From Symbiodinium natans (lineage: Eukaryota > Sar > Dinophyceae > Suessiales > Symbiodiniaceae), in NCBI GenBank assembly GCA_905221605.1, contig CAJNDS010002634.1, positions 1,883,077-1,947,076 of the forward strand: DNA of 64,000 bases. Reading direction: 5' to 3'. The translations under genes and the position numbers were made by a program. The notes under the pieces are model-generated. The model was not told the DNA's origin, did not search any database, and saw only the letters and a program-made list of their open reading frames with translations. Shown one piece after another: positions 41,103-49,321 of the stretch (within the stretch, counting starts at the first letter, position 1; each line of letters begins with the position of its first letter).

Positions 41103-41200
41103 ACTCCAAGAGCTGCTTCGGCCAAGGGCAAAGCGGACTGCTCGTGGAAGGACCCTTGGCTCAGAAAAAGCAGCCCTAGGGTGCGATGTTTTGGGGGTTC
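41103..41200 (+). CDS. candidate exon, frame unresolved
   Basis: Unique sequence between CCCTAAA and TTTAGGG arrays stays open in all three plus frames for most of its length (for example ADCSWKDPWLRKSSP or LQELLRPRAKRTARG). Position suggests an exon. Confidence 0.3.
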
Positions 41201-41472
41201 CCTGTTTAGGGTTTAGGGTTTGGGGTTTGGGGTTTGGGGTTTAGGGTTTAGGGTTTAGGGTTTAGGGTTTAGGTGTGGGTTCAGGGCAAAAAAAGTGTTC
41301 AGAGTTTGGGTTTGGGGCTTCCCCTCAGTGCCAAATAACTGCAAGCTTCAAGTGTATGATTTTGGCCGTACCAGGGCCCGGGAAACCAGAACTTCTATAA
41401 TAGAAGCATTACATTGCATGGCTTTCTTATCAAGGGTCTCCAGAAGTGGTATATCCTAGAGTCAATATTTTT

Positions 41473-41780
41473 CTATCTTAATTCTTTTACTTTCATATCT
41501 TTCCTAATCCTTTCTATAATCTCAGAATTTGGAGGTGGTACAGGATGAACATTTTTCCACCATTATCCACTTCTTTTATGACTTTATCACCTTCAAGTAC
41601 AGGAAATGTCATATTTGGATTATTAATCTCTGGTATATCTTCATGTCTTACATCTCTTAACTTTTGTGCAAGCCAGATGCCTCTTTGGAGGTGTTTCAGC
41701 CGAAGATGCAGCCAAGAATAAGTCTGAGTAGTTATTGTAGTTATACAGGGTTTAGAAAGGGCATGATGTTGGCAAGTGCC
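41473..41780 (-). pseudogene. AT-rich minus-strand frame with a frameshift
   Basis: On the minus strand a frame without early Met runs from 41780 to a stop at 41514: YSWLHLRLKHLQRGIWLAQK, LRDVRHEDIPEINNPNMTF, PVLEGDKVIKEVDNGG. At an A run near 41555 the sensible frame shifts and continues NVHPVPPPNSEIIERI then RKDMKVKELR to a stop at 41473. Codon use (AAA, GAA, ATA) is unlike its surroundings. It may be an inserted or transferred fragment; family not recognised. Confidence 0.4.
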
Positions 41781-42072
41781 CTAGGCCTCTGGAAGCATTC
41801 ATTCGGAATTCTCGTCCAGCAGAACAAGAGTAGCGGGCTTAGCGGGTCAAAATGGGACATCCGACCCCGAATTGCTATTGATGGGTTTTGGCGCCATTGT
41901 GGTCGCAGGGGGGGGGGGGGGGGGGGCAGCCGACGTTCTCTGTTTCAGGCCCAACACTGAACCCCTCAAGCCTTTAACACCCAAAGCCCTGAACCCTAAA
42001 CCCTTACCTTAACCCATAACCCTAAACCTTAAACCCTAAACCCTAAATCCTAAACTAAGCCCCTCAGGCCAG

Positions 42073-42154
42073 GAAGTGGCTTCCACTCGACATGCCTGGA
42101 CAGGGCCGCACTGTCACCGGAACTTGGCAAGAGTGCCAGCGGAGATGCTCGAAG
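42073..42154 (+). CDS. Apple/PAN-like domain exon 1
   Basis: After GCCAG the frame reads KWLPLDMPGQGRTVTGTW then QECQRRCSK and ends at AAG|GTCCGG. The CQxRC pattern, with the following exons, resembles the Apple/PAN-like Cys domains common in secreted alveolate proteins. The next intron contains a long TTTAGGG array. Confidence 0.6.
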
Positions 42155-42173
42155 GTCCGGGTGTCAGTTGAGG

Positions 42174-42298
42174 TTTAGGGTTTAGGGTTTAGGGTTTAGG
42201 GTTTAGGGTTTAGGGTTTAGGGTTTAGGGTTTAGGGTTTAGGGTTTAGGGTTTAGGGTTTAGGGTTTAGGGTTAGGGTTTAGGGTTTAGGGTTTAGGA
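42174..42298 (+). repeat. TTTAGGG array
   Basis: About 17 units, inside the intron after the 42154 donor. Confidence 0.95.
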
Positions 42299-42459
42299 TG
42301 CAGGGTTTGCAACGCTGAACTTGGGCTTATGAATGAGGGTCAGGAATTACTTCGGGTTGGGATGTTTTTCTTTTGATTTTTGGCTGTCTCTAGCATTAAG
42401 TCTACTGAGCTCATCGCTCCCTCGACCATGAAAAGCCCGACTACGGCTTGATACTTCAG

Positions 42460-42490
42460 GTCTCCGGCTGCAGCCATTTCAGTTGGTGGA
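42460..42490 (+). CDS. Apple/PAN-like microexon (31 nt)
   Basis: CTTCAG, then VSGCSHFSWW, then A|GTGCC. It joins exon 1 in phase 0 to give CSKVSGCSHFSWWS, the usual Gly-Cys-aromatic stretch of these domains. Confidence 0.6.
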
Positions 42491-42577
42491 GTGCCTGGGT
42501 CCCTGCTTAGAAACTTGTTTGGCTTTAGGCAGGATAAGACCCCAAAGAAGGATTGTTTTCAGCTGCACCGCATCCAG

Positions 42578-42600
42578 GTGATGGTGGCTGCCACATTCAG
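42578..42600 (+). CDS. Apple/PAN-like microexon (23 nt)
   Basis: CATCCAG, then DGGCHIQ. Joined to the previous exon it reads WWSDGGCHIQD. The downstream border CAG|GAGCTA would be a GA donor. Confidence 0.55.
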
Positions 42601-42808
42601 GAGCTACACTTCCACCCCTTGTAGAAGATGTTGTGCATCAAGTGCATCTGGGAGGGCGCCACAGAGTCACATACAAGAATGGCCGGCCTAAACCCTATAA
42701 ACCCGAAGCCCCAAACCCTAAACCCGATACCCTAAACCCTAAACCCGAAACCCTAAACCCTAAACCCTAAACCCTAAACCCTAAACCCTAAACCTGCCAG
42801 CGCTGCAG

Positions 42809-42871
42809 GACAGCACTTCAACGGAAGCGATCACGGGAAACCATGTCACATCCGGACCACCATCCTGCTGG
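42809..42871 (+). CDS. Apple/PAN-like domain exon 4
   Basis: GCTGCAG, then DSTSTEAITGNHVTSG and PPSCW, ending at a GC donor. The SGPPSC ending is typical of this domain class. Phase 0 with the previous microexon. Confidence 0.6.
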
Positions 42872-42897
42872 GCACCTCGGCCTCAGCTTGGTGGCCG

Positions 42898-43055
42898 TAG
42901 GGTTTAGGGTTTAGGGTTTTAGGGTTTAGGGTTTAGGGTTTAGGGTTTAGGGTTTTAGGGTTTTAGGGTTTTAGGGTTTTAGGGTTTTAGGGTTTTAGGG
43001 TTTAGGGTTTAGGGTTTAGGGTTTAGGGTTTACGGTTTAGGGTTTAGGGTTTATA
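42898..43055 (+). repeat. TTTAGGG / TTTTAGGG array
   Basis: TTTAGGG units surround a block of about six 8-bp TTTTAGGG units (42950-43005). Confidence 0.95.
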
Positions 43056-43115
43056 GGCTAAGCAGGCGGGTTGTGACAGGTTTGCCATCAGCTGTCGCAC
43101 CTTGAAGAGAGGCCC

Positions 43116-43192
43116 CCGACGACGGCTTGGAGTGCGACTACTTCTACCATCAGTCCCACTGCGACGTCCCTGATCTGGGGGCCTTGTGCCTT
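43116..43192 (+). CDS. PA14 protein, linker exon, module 1
   Basis: Frame DDGLECDYFYHQSHCDV then PDLGALCLGR, ending at AC|GCTAAACC, a GC donor matching module 2. Nearly identical in protein to 45302-45383. The 5' border is not certain. Confidence 0.55.
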
Positions 43193-43200
43193 GGCAGAAC

Positions 43201-43365
43201 GCTAAACCCTAAACCCTAAACCCTAAACCCTAAACCCTAAACCCTAAACCCTAAACCCTAAACCCTAAACCCTAATAAACCCTAAACCCTAAACCCTAAA
43301 CCCTAAACCCTAAACCCTAAACCCTAAACCCTAAACCCTAAACCCTAAACCCTAAACCCTAAACC
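43201..43365 (-). repeat. CCCTAAA array
   Basis: About 23 units with one AATAAACC interruption, in the intron of module 1. Confidence 0.95.
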
Positions 43366-43414
43366 CCATCCACTTGTGCCCCACCTGCGCATTGCGATTT
43401 GTTGCCGGCCGCCA

Positions 43415-43465
43415 GGACACCGGCCCACACCGTCCTGGTGCCGGACATCTTCATGGACCGGGGGC
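43415..43465 (+). CDS. PA14 protein, module 1 short exon
   Basis: GCCAG, then TPAHTVLVPDIFMD. Aligns with NPSQTITVPEIFMDW at 45482-45530 in module 2 in the same phase. 3' border uncertain. Confidence 0.5.
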
Positions 43466-43623
43466 CGCGGCATCCCTAAACCCTAAACCCTAAACCCTAA
43501 ACCCTAAACCCTAAACCCCAAACCCTAAACCCTAAAGAGGGAGTGAGTGCAATTAAAAGCGCAGCATCCCTATGCTTGGTGCCGCCTCAAGACGTCTACC
43601 CAACAAAGGTGCTACTCTTAAGA

Positions 43624-43723
43624 GTAGGGTTTAGGGTTTAGGGTTCAGGGTTCAGGGTTCAGGGTTCAGGGTTTAGGGTTTAGGGTTTAGGGTTTAGGGT
43701 TTAGGGTTTAGGGTTTAGGTTGT
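43624..43723 (+). repeat. TTTAGGG array with TTCAGGG block
   Basis: About 14 units, four of them TTCAGGG. Confidence 0.95.
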
Positions 43724-43732
43724 AGTTTGCCA

Positions 43733-43798
43733 GGAACACGGCAAGTTCCCCGACCAGCGCCATGGTGATAACTTCTGCATGAGGCGGGGCGTTGCGTG
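43733..43798 (+). CDS. PA14 protein, module 1 exon
   Basis: TTTGCCAG, then EHGKFPDQRHGDNFCMRR. Aligns with EQGRWPQIRHSDHFCTRR at 45615-45670 and with QLPDKHGSISEC in the triplication. Confidence 0.5.
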
Positions 43799-43838
43799 TC
43801 GGCGGGTTCCATGTGGAGCGGCGGCAGAGGCAATAGCC

Positions 43839-43957
43839 CTAAACCCTAAACCCTAAACCCTAAACCCTAAACCCTAAACCCTAAACCCTAAACCCTAAAC
43901 CCTAAACCCTAAACCCTAAACCCTAAACCCTAAACCCTAAACCCTAAACCCTAAACC
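43839..43957 (-). repeat. CCCTAAA array
   Basis: About 17 perfect units. Confidence 0.95.
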
Positions 43958-43978
43958 CAACAAACTTTTCACCTCCAG

Positions 43979-44067
43979 GTGCAGAGGCCGCCTTCTCACC
44001 AAAAACGGGGGCGACTACAAGTTCTTCCTCAACTCAGATGACGGTCCCTGGAAAGGGCATGGAGGGA
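43979..44067 (+). CDS. PA14 domain, N-terminal strand exon, module 1
   Basis: Frame CRGRLLTKNGGDYKFF then LNSDDGPWKGHGG. The YxFFLxSDDG motif is the PA14 hallmark, typically a carbohydrate-binding beta-barrel domain of secreted or surface proteins. The 3' border is unsettled: the module 2 donor position would break the frame here. Confidence 0.65.
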
Positions 44068-44085
44068 TGGCAGAGTTTCGTGTGT

Positions 44086-44191
44086 GTAGGGTTTAGGGTT
44101 TAGGGTTTAGGGTTTAGGGTTTAGGGTTTAGGGTTTAGGGTTTAGGGTTTAGGGTTTAGGGTTTAGGGTTTAGGGTTTAGGGTTTAGGGTT
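44086..44191 (+). repeat. TTTAGGG array
   Basis: About 15 units within the intron that splits the module 1 PA14 domain. Confidence 0.95.
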
Positions 44192-44887
44192 TTTTCACCA
44201 ATGTGCACGCAGGGGTTGTAAAAAATTGGGGGATTTGAGGGTAGATGCTGGCAGAGGTCCCTCGTAGCCAAAGCAAGAGACTAATGCATTGAATGCTGAG
44301 ATCGTCTGGGGTGGTTTGTGAGCCGGGCACCACACATATGGTTTTGGGTTTTGGGTTTTGGGTTTAGGACTAGGAATGATGCAACTGCGTGGTCTTGATG
44401 CCTGCACAACGCATTGATGGTTTCACGCGTGCTTATTTGCATTGACGGACTTCCGGACAGTGGCCATACCAGCCACATGCAAATGTGAGCGTTGAAATCG
44501 AAACCCCGTTAAATTAACAAAAGCCCGAAGCCCCAGAATCTTAAGAACTGAGCCACAGCACAAAACCAAACCCCCCAGCTATGGAGGGGTGGTGGAAGGT
44601 CCATGGTCGCAGGTTCCATGGTCTTGCATCCTTCCATGTGCCAAACCCCGCTCTTCCTGCGCATGTTGCCGATCCCATGTTGGTGCTTGAAACGCCCGGT
44701 GTCGTCGTGGGCTCTTGGTCAGGGTCGTTTCGTGCCTCCATACGTGTTTTCCCATTCCCATGAGCGCGGTGCCCGTCAAGTTCAGAACTGTCCTTCAGGT
44801 CGTTGTGTGGGTGGCTTTCCTCTGTTAAGCTCTACATGAGCACAGAAAGTCGTTGAAAGCCACTCGCTCCTTCATCTGCTTTTAAAG

Positions 44888-45120
44888 GCTCCCTGCTGTA
44901 CTTGGACGGGGAGAAGATCGTCGACAACAACGGCTGCCATCCGGCTCGGGAGAGGAGCGGCGTAAAGTTCATGAAGCCAGGTTCCCACGACTTGGTGGTG
45001 GACTTTTGCGAAGTGGACGGCGGCGAGAGCGTGAAGTTCGAGTACGAGGGCCCGGATAGCCACAACTCCAGGGTCAAGGTCCCCAAGACAGTGCTGAAGC
45101 ACGAGGCCCCCCAGCTCAAA
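44888..45120 (+). CDS. PA14 domain, C-terminal exon, module 1
   Basis: TTTAAAG, then SLLYLDGEKIVDNNGCHPAR, VKFMKPGSHDLVVDFCEVDG, SVKFEYEGPDS, VPKTVLKHE. LYLDGxxIVDNxGCH and the PGSHxLVVDFCE strand are classic PA14 features. Unsplit here; in module 2 the same region carries an introner. A 186-codon minus frame overlapping it is its shadow. 3' border uncertain. Confidence 0.75.
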
Positions 45121-45271
45121 GCGTTGTTTTTGGACCATGTACATGTGGGACATGTCGCGATGTCACCCCTCAGCTGGATCCTATGATTGTGTGGCCTGGA
45201 CTCTGATCCCTGCGTCGAATAGGCTGTTTTTGTTTGGAGTGCAGCTAGGTGCAGTTTTTTTTTTCTAGCTT

Positions 45272-45383
45272 TGCGGACGTGAAGTGCACCCGAAAGGTTC
45301 TTGAGGACGGCGTGGAGTGCGACTACTTCTACCAGCAGTCCCACTGCGACGTCCCTGATCTGGGGCCCTTGTGCCTCAGCAGA
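45272..45383 (+). CDS. PA14 protein, linker exon, module 2
   Basis: TTTTTCTAG, then FADVKCTRKVLEDGVECDY, FYQQSHCDVPDLGPLC, LSRE, ending GA|GCTGCA (GC donor). Confidence 0.6.
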
Positions 45384-45481
45384 GAGCTGCACTCGGCCTA
45401 AACCCTAAACCCTAAACCCTAAACCCCAAACCCTAAACCCTAAACCCTAAACCTTAAACCCTAAACCTTAAGCACACATCA

Positions 45482-45530
45482 GGAACCCGAGCCAGACCAT
45501 CACGGTGCCCGAAATCTTTATGGACTGGGC
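45482..45530 (+). CDS. PA14 protein, module 2 short exon
   Basis: Frame NPSQTITVPEIFMDW ends at TGG|GCTGCA (possible GC donor). A CCCTAAA array precedes it and a TTTAGGG array follows. Confidence 0.55.
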
Positions 45531-45612
45531 TGCAACATCTCAGGGCTTAGGGTTTAGGGTTTAGGGTTTAGAGTTTAGGGTTTAGGGTTTAGGGTTTAGG
45601 GTTTAGGGGTCA

Positions 45613-45672
45613 CGTGCAGCCAGGAGCAGGGCCGGTGGCCCCAGATACGCCACAGCGATCATTTCTGCACCA
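45613..45672 (+). CDS. PA14 protein, module 2 exon
   Basis: Frame QEQGRWPQIRHSDHFCTRR, homologous to 43733-43798. Confidence 0.5.
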
Positions 45673-45875
45673 GGCGCGCTGGGGGATGCAGGCAAGACTA
45701 TTGTTTCGATTTCTATGATTGTCGCTATTATTATTTCTATTATTTTATATTACTATCATTACTACTATCATTATTGGAAAAAACTATTTTTACTATTGTT
45801 ATTCCTATTTTACTCTCAGCATTACTATTACTAGTTAGTACTATGATTAGCAGCCTCTGACCCTTGACCTGCAGG

Positions 45876-45959
45876 TGCCGGGGCAAGCTTGTGACCAAGA
45901 GAGCGGGCGACTACACGTTCTTCCTCAGCTCAGATGACGGCGCCTGGACGGAGAAGGGC
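45876..45959 (+). CDS. PA14 domain, N-terminal strand exon, module 2
   Basis: CTGCAG, then CRGKLVTKRAGDYTFFLSSD and DGAWTEK, ending at G|GCATAT, a GC donor. Joins 46094 to read KGSLLYLNGE. A (TA)n tract lies in the intron. Confidence 0.65.
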
Positions 45960-46093
45960 ATATATATATATATATGCACAAAAAGCTACATATATATGTA
46001 TATATGTATATGTATATATAATTTAATATAATATATCGGATGTTCAAGGTGTTTCAAGTTCTTGTTGCGGAGCTCTCCTCGTCTGTTTTGGAG

Positions 46094-46172
46094 GTTCCCT
46101 GCTGTACTTGAACGGGGAAAGGATCGTCGACAACAACGGCTGCCATGCGATACGGGAGATCAGCGGCAACAA
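46094..46172 (+). CDS. PA14 domain, C-terminal exon left of introner, module 2
   Basis: TTGGAG, then SLLYLNGERIVDNNGCHAIR then EISGN, ending AA|GTACC. Continues at 46290. Confidence 0.75.
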
Positions 46173-46289
46173 GTACCATGGGAACAAATGAACCCCGAAA
46201 ATTGGGGGGGTCATATGCCCTATCCTGCTGCAATTCCTATTGAAGTCTTTGAACCATAAGACCCTTCTAGGGTTCATTTGGCCCCCAAG
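46173..46289. mobile_element. introner inside a PA14 domain, GTAC duplication
   Basis: The element (46177-46289) has ends CATGGGAACAAATGAACCC and GGGTTCATTTGGCCCCCAAG, flanked by GTAC at 46173-46176 and 46290-46293. The 117-bp intron is GT-AG. The paralogous module 1 exon (44888-45120) has no insertion at this point, so this is an intron gain after module duplication. Confidence 0.85.
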
Positions 46290-46432
46290 GTACCTGGAAC
46301 CAGGTTCCCACGACTTGGTGGTGGACTTTTGCGAAGTGGCTGGCTTCGAGACCCTACGGTTTGAATACCAGGGTCCAGACAGCACCAACTCGAAAGTCGT
46401 CGTTCCCAAGACGGCTCTCAAGCACAAGGCGG
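46290..46432 (+). CDS. PA14 domain, C-terminal exon right of introner, module 2
   Basis: Continues KYLEPGSHDLVVDFCEVAG, ETLRFEYQGPDSTNSKV, VVPKTALKHKA. About 70% similar to module 1. 3' border uncertain. Confidence 0.75.
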
Positions 46433-46746
46433 CTCATCTTATCGCTCCTGCGCTGGGCTTCGCGTGCTTGAATCACAAGTGTTTGTTCTACCAAGTTGCT
46501 GCTTCGAATGCACCGTGTGAGTCATGCTGCCAGGGTTTACAGGTTGGCTAGTGGCTCAAGAGTCTTATTTTTAGTTTTGTCCCTGACAGGCCGCCTTTCT
46601 TCGGAGTCCATGCAGCCTTGTTTTTCTCAAGGGGGGGGGGGGAGGTACCCACACGGCCCCAGAAATCCTTACCCTAAACCCTTGTGAACCCTAAACCCAA
46701 ACCCGAAACCCTAAACCCTAAACCCTTTTGGCTGCTTGTGCTGCAG

Positions 46747-46838
46747 GTCCAGGTCCCCCACCGCGGAGGTGCCAGCGATTGCTACGCAGAGCGAACGCTG
46801 GTTGCAGACGAGGGCTCGGGCACCAAGGCTGCATTGCA
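46747..46838 (+). CDS. exon DCYAERTLVADEG, copy 1
   Basis: CTGCAG, then VQVPHRGGASDCYAERTLV then ADEGSGTKAALQ, ending CA|GTTTAGGG. The shared part (from 46777) starts the first of three tandem copies; copies 2 and 3 have a different acceptor (TTAACAG). Confidence 0.55.
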
Positions 46839-46916
46839 GTTTAGGGTTTAGGGTTTAGGGTTTAGGGTTTAGGGTTTAGGGGTTAGGGTTTAGGGTTTAG
46901 GGTTTAGGGTTTAGGG
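46838..46916 (+). repeat. TTTAGGG array, copy 1
   Basis: About eleven units. The equivalent arrays in copies 2 and 3 differ in length and variant content. Confidence 0.95.
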
Positions 46917-47031
46917 GTAAACCGAATGAACCCTACTACTCAGGGCTTATGGCACATATACCTTTATCGGAAATGTAGTAGGCTAGGGTATATTAGAACC
47001 CAATTTTAGGGTTCATCTGGTCCCCAAGCTT
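46914..47031. mobile_element. inverted-repeat element, ATGAACCCTA type, copy 1
   Basis: AAACCGAATGAACCCTA mirrors TAGGGTTCATCTGGTCCCC. Same end family as 4723 and 46173. Present in copy 2 (51672-51786) and copy 3 (56387-56501). Confidence 0.6.
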
Positions 47032-47450
47032 TAAAAAGGGTTCTTTTTGAGGAGGGTGGGTACCTCGGAAACCTTAAGGAAGCTTAAGGGAGCCTTAGGG
47101 AATAGTTGGGAGTTCTAGGGAGCCTTGAGTTACATACCCCTCTTGAACCCCTCCCCCCCCCTTAAGGACCCTTTTAGTTTGGCGAACGGCCTTGCATCAG
47201 AGCTCGGGAGACCACCGGGCTCCGCCCCCTCGTAGCCCTAAACCCGAATAAACCCTAAACTTTGAGGAGTGAGGGTTTTAGAGTTCGGGCTTAGGGCTTG
47301 TAAGAGTTTTTGGTAAAGTTAAGCCCTATAAAGGCCTAAACTGAAAAACGCCTTGCCCAGAAATCCGAAACCCTAAGCTCTGAAACCTGGGCAGGATTGT
47401 GGGCTTATAAGCGCTTGTCAGTCGGCCTTAAGATGACCTTCTCCACACAG

Positions 47451-47568
47451 CACTTATGTTCTGGGGTTGTGGGTGTGAGGTTGAGCGCGGGCGCTGCGGC
47501 GCCCCTATCCGTGACGGTTTCACCATGATCTTTGAGGGTGGTGTTGCTGACAAGGGAATGGCACTGGC
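47451..47568 (+). CDS. Cys-rich exon, copy 1
   Basis: CCACACAG, then LMFWGCGCEVERGRCGAP, IRDGFTMIFEGGVADKG, MALA, ending at the strong donor GTGAGC. Intact in copy 2 at 52208-52325; broken in copy 3. Its phase fits the next exon. Confidence 0.6.
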
Positions 47569-47603
47569 GTGAGCTCATGCCCGTAGCCTTCCCTTCTATA
47601 CAG

Positions 47604-47652
47604 GCACAACTCTTGGCACTTGGCACCCTTAACGTCAGAGTTTGGAGTCTTG
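47604..47652 (+). CDS. short exon following the Cys-rich exon, copy 1
   Basis: TATACAG, then HNSWHLAPLTSEFGVL, then GTGTAA, in phase with 47568. In copy 2 the 3' part of this exon and its donor are replaced by a CCCTAAA array at 52404. Confidence 0.5.
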
Positions 47653-47795
47653 GTGTAAACTCTGCGCCTGAAACTGTTGCCCAAAACCCTAAACCCTAAA
47701 ACCCTAAACCCTAAAACCCTAAACCCTAAAGCCTAAACCCTAAACCCCTACCCAGATTTGTCGCAGAGAGTTCGGATCTCACCTCGGCTTAAGGA

Positions 47796-47853
47796 GTGGG
47801 CCAGCTCCCCGACAAGCACGGCAGCATTTCGGAATGCCAGGCCGGCACTTAGA
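47796..47853 (+). CDS. PA14-linker-like exon, copy 1
   Basis: CTTAAG, then GVGQLPDKHGSISECQAGT. The G-x-x-PD-x-x-HG-x-x-x-x-C pattern matches the exons at 43733 and 45613, so the triplicated block belongs to the same gene type as the PA14 modules. Copies near 52528 and 57385. Confidence 0.45.
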
Positions 47854-48264
47854 GTTTCGGGTTTAGGGTTTAACCCTAAACCCTAAACCCTAAACCCTAA
47901 ACCCTAAACCCTAAACCCTAAACCCTAAACCCAGAAGTGCAATTCCTTAAATGTTTGCACCATGGGATCTCAAGGGAGGACCCCCCAATACCCGAAAGGA
48001 ACCCCTCCCCCTGCCCTTCCCAATGAATGACCCGGATCTCTCTTCATGGTCCCTCGGTGGCCTCTCTTTCTTCTAGGGTTTAGGGTTTAGGGTTTAGGTT
48101 TAGGGTTTAGGGTTTAGGGTTTAGGGGTTTCGTGGCCCTCCTTCGGTACCTACGATGTATCTGTTTTTGGGGGTTTAGGGTTTAGGGTTTAGGGCTTCGG
48201 GTTTAGGGTTTCGGCTGCTTCGCGACAAGGCCTCTTGTGGTTCGCGTCTTACGTAAGCCTCGCA

Positions 48265-48343
48265 GGCGGAATGCTCCAAAATTGGCGAGTGCAAGAGCTT
48301 TGCCTACTGCGCCAGCAGCGGCATTTGCCATTACAGGAGCCAC
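48265..48343 (+). CDS. Cys-rich exon, copy 1
   Basis: CTCGCAG, then AECSKIGECKSFAYCASSG and ICHYRSH, then GTCTGA. Four Cys in 26 residues. Copies at 52988-53066 and 57832-57910 are intact. Confidence 0.55.
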
Positions 48344-48372
48344 GTCTGATCTTCTGCAACTGACCCTCTATA

Positions 48373-48476
48373 CTTAGTAGTAGAGTAGGTAACCTTTCAC
48401 CTCTTTTGGGTATTCTAATCCCAATGAAAATCCCAAAGGTTAACCTGCAACTCCCCCAGGTTACTGGAGAACTAAG
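48373..48476. mobile_element. introner-like element, GTAGAGTAGGTAACC family, copy 1
   Basis: Ends CTTAGTAGTAGAGTAGGTAA and GGTTACTGGAGAACTAAG. Flanks TATA and TGTA differ by one base. Copies near 53094-53192 and 57939-58039. Same family as 38790-38898. Confidence 0.7.
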
Positions 48477-48834
48477 TGTAACCCCCAAACCTTAAATCCC
48501 ATGTACGGTCCCGTGTCGCACCCACCCCTGAACCCAACTCACCCAAACCCTCGACCCGAAAACCTTAAGCCCTAAAGCCTGTATCCCTTCAAAGCCCTAA
48601 GCAAAATCCACAAAACCTTGGAAAAAACCCTAAGCCCCAAACCCCTAACCCCTAAACTCTAAACCTTAAACCCTAAACCCCTAGAACCCAAAAGTCCAGA
48701 ATCCTACATCGCACCCCCCGGCCACAGGGGGCGACCACATAGGGACATAGGGGAGCCGGACCATGGGGGGTTTAGGGTTTAGGGTTTTGGGCTTCGGATC
48801 GACTGCTCCAAGGCCCCGAACCACCAATTTTGGG

Positions 48835-49010
48835 TCAATCAAGAGCCTCCAAAGCCATGCCACCTCAGGGGTGGTGCCTGAATTTTTGCATGCTGTCTCA
48901 AATGCGCGCGTCCGCCTCCTACGCGCGCCAGGTCGAAGTACGCCCCGTGAGGCAGCACGCAATTATTCATGCAGCATGCAACTCGAGGCAGCGTGGCTAG
49001 GAAGGCCGTA
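48835..49010 (+). CDS. candidate exon, copy 1
   Basis: Frame IKSLQSHATSGVVPEFLHAV, ARVRLLRAPGRSTPREAAR, NYSCSMQLEAAWLGRP. Copy 2 (53565-53737) lacks exactly one codon (a Val), an in-frame change that favours coding. Deleted from copy 3. Confidence 0.4.
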
Positions 49011-49146
49011 GAGTTAAGGCAAGCGTTCCTGTAACGAGATTCTCTCTTTTTCAAGGGTTTTAGGGTATATCAGGAACACCCCCCCCCCCCCAATTTCGAA
49101 ATATCCACATGGGGTCTACGGTACAAGACCCCAAATGACATTGCAG

Positions 49147-49162
49147 GCAATTGGTGACCCAG
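49147..49162 (+). CDS. candidate 16-nt microexon, copy 1
   Basis: TTGCAG, then 16 nt (AIGDP), then the strong donor GTAAGC. Site sequences are conserved in all three copies. Confidence 0.4.
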
Positions 49163-49216
49163 GTAAGCCAAGGTTTTCGGCTTAAGGGTTTAGGGTTTAG
49201 GGTTACTTGCTTGTTC

Positions 49217-49321
49217 TTCTTCGGGAATCATGGAAAGGGGTGTTTTGATCCCCCTATTCAACGGGAGCCCAACATAAGACCTACGCCCATCTCGCGACGA
49301 GGAACCGGAAAGTTCAGAGAG
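49217..49321 (+). CDS. candidate exon, copy 1
   Basis: Frame FFGNHGKGCFDPPIQREPN then IRPTPISRRGTGKFRE, ending at the strong donor GTAAGG. Conserved in frame at about 53961-54066 and 58341-58444. Start approximate. Confidence 0.45.

Noticed and set aside
44832-45392. 186-codon minus-strand frame
   Set aside because: It is the shadow of the PA14 exon, which is clearly real on the plus strand.
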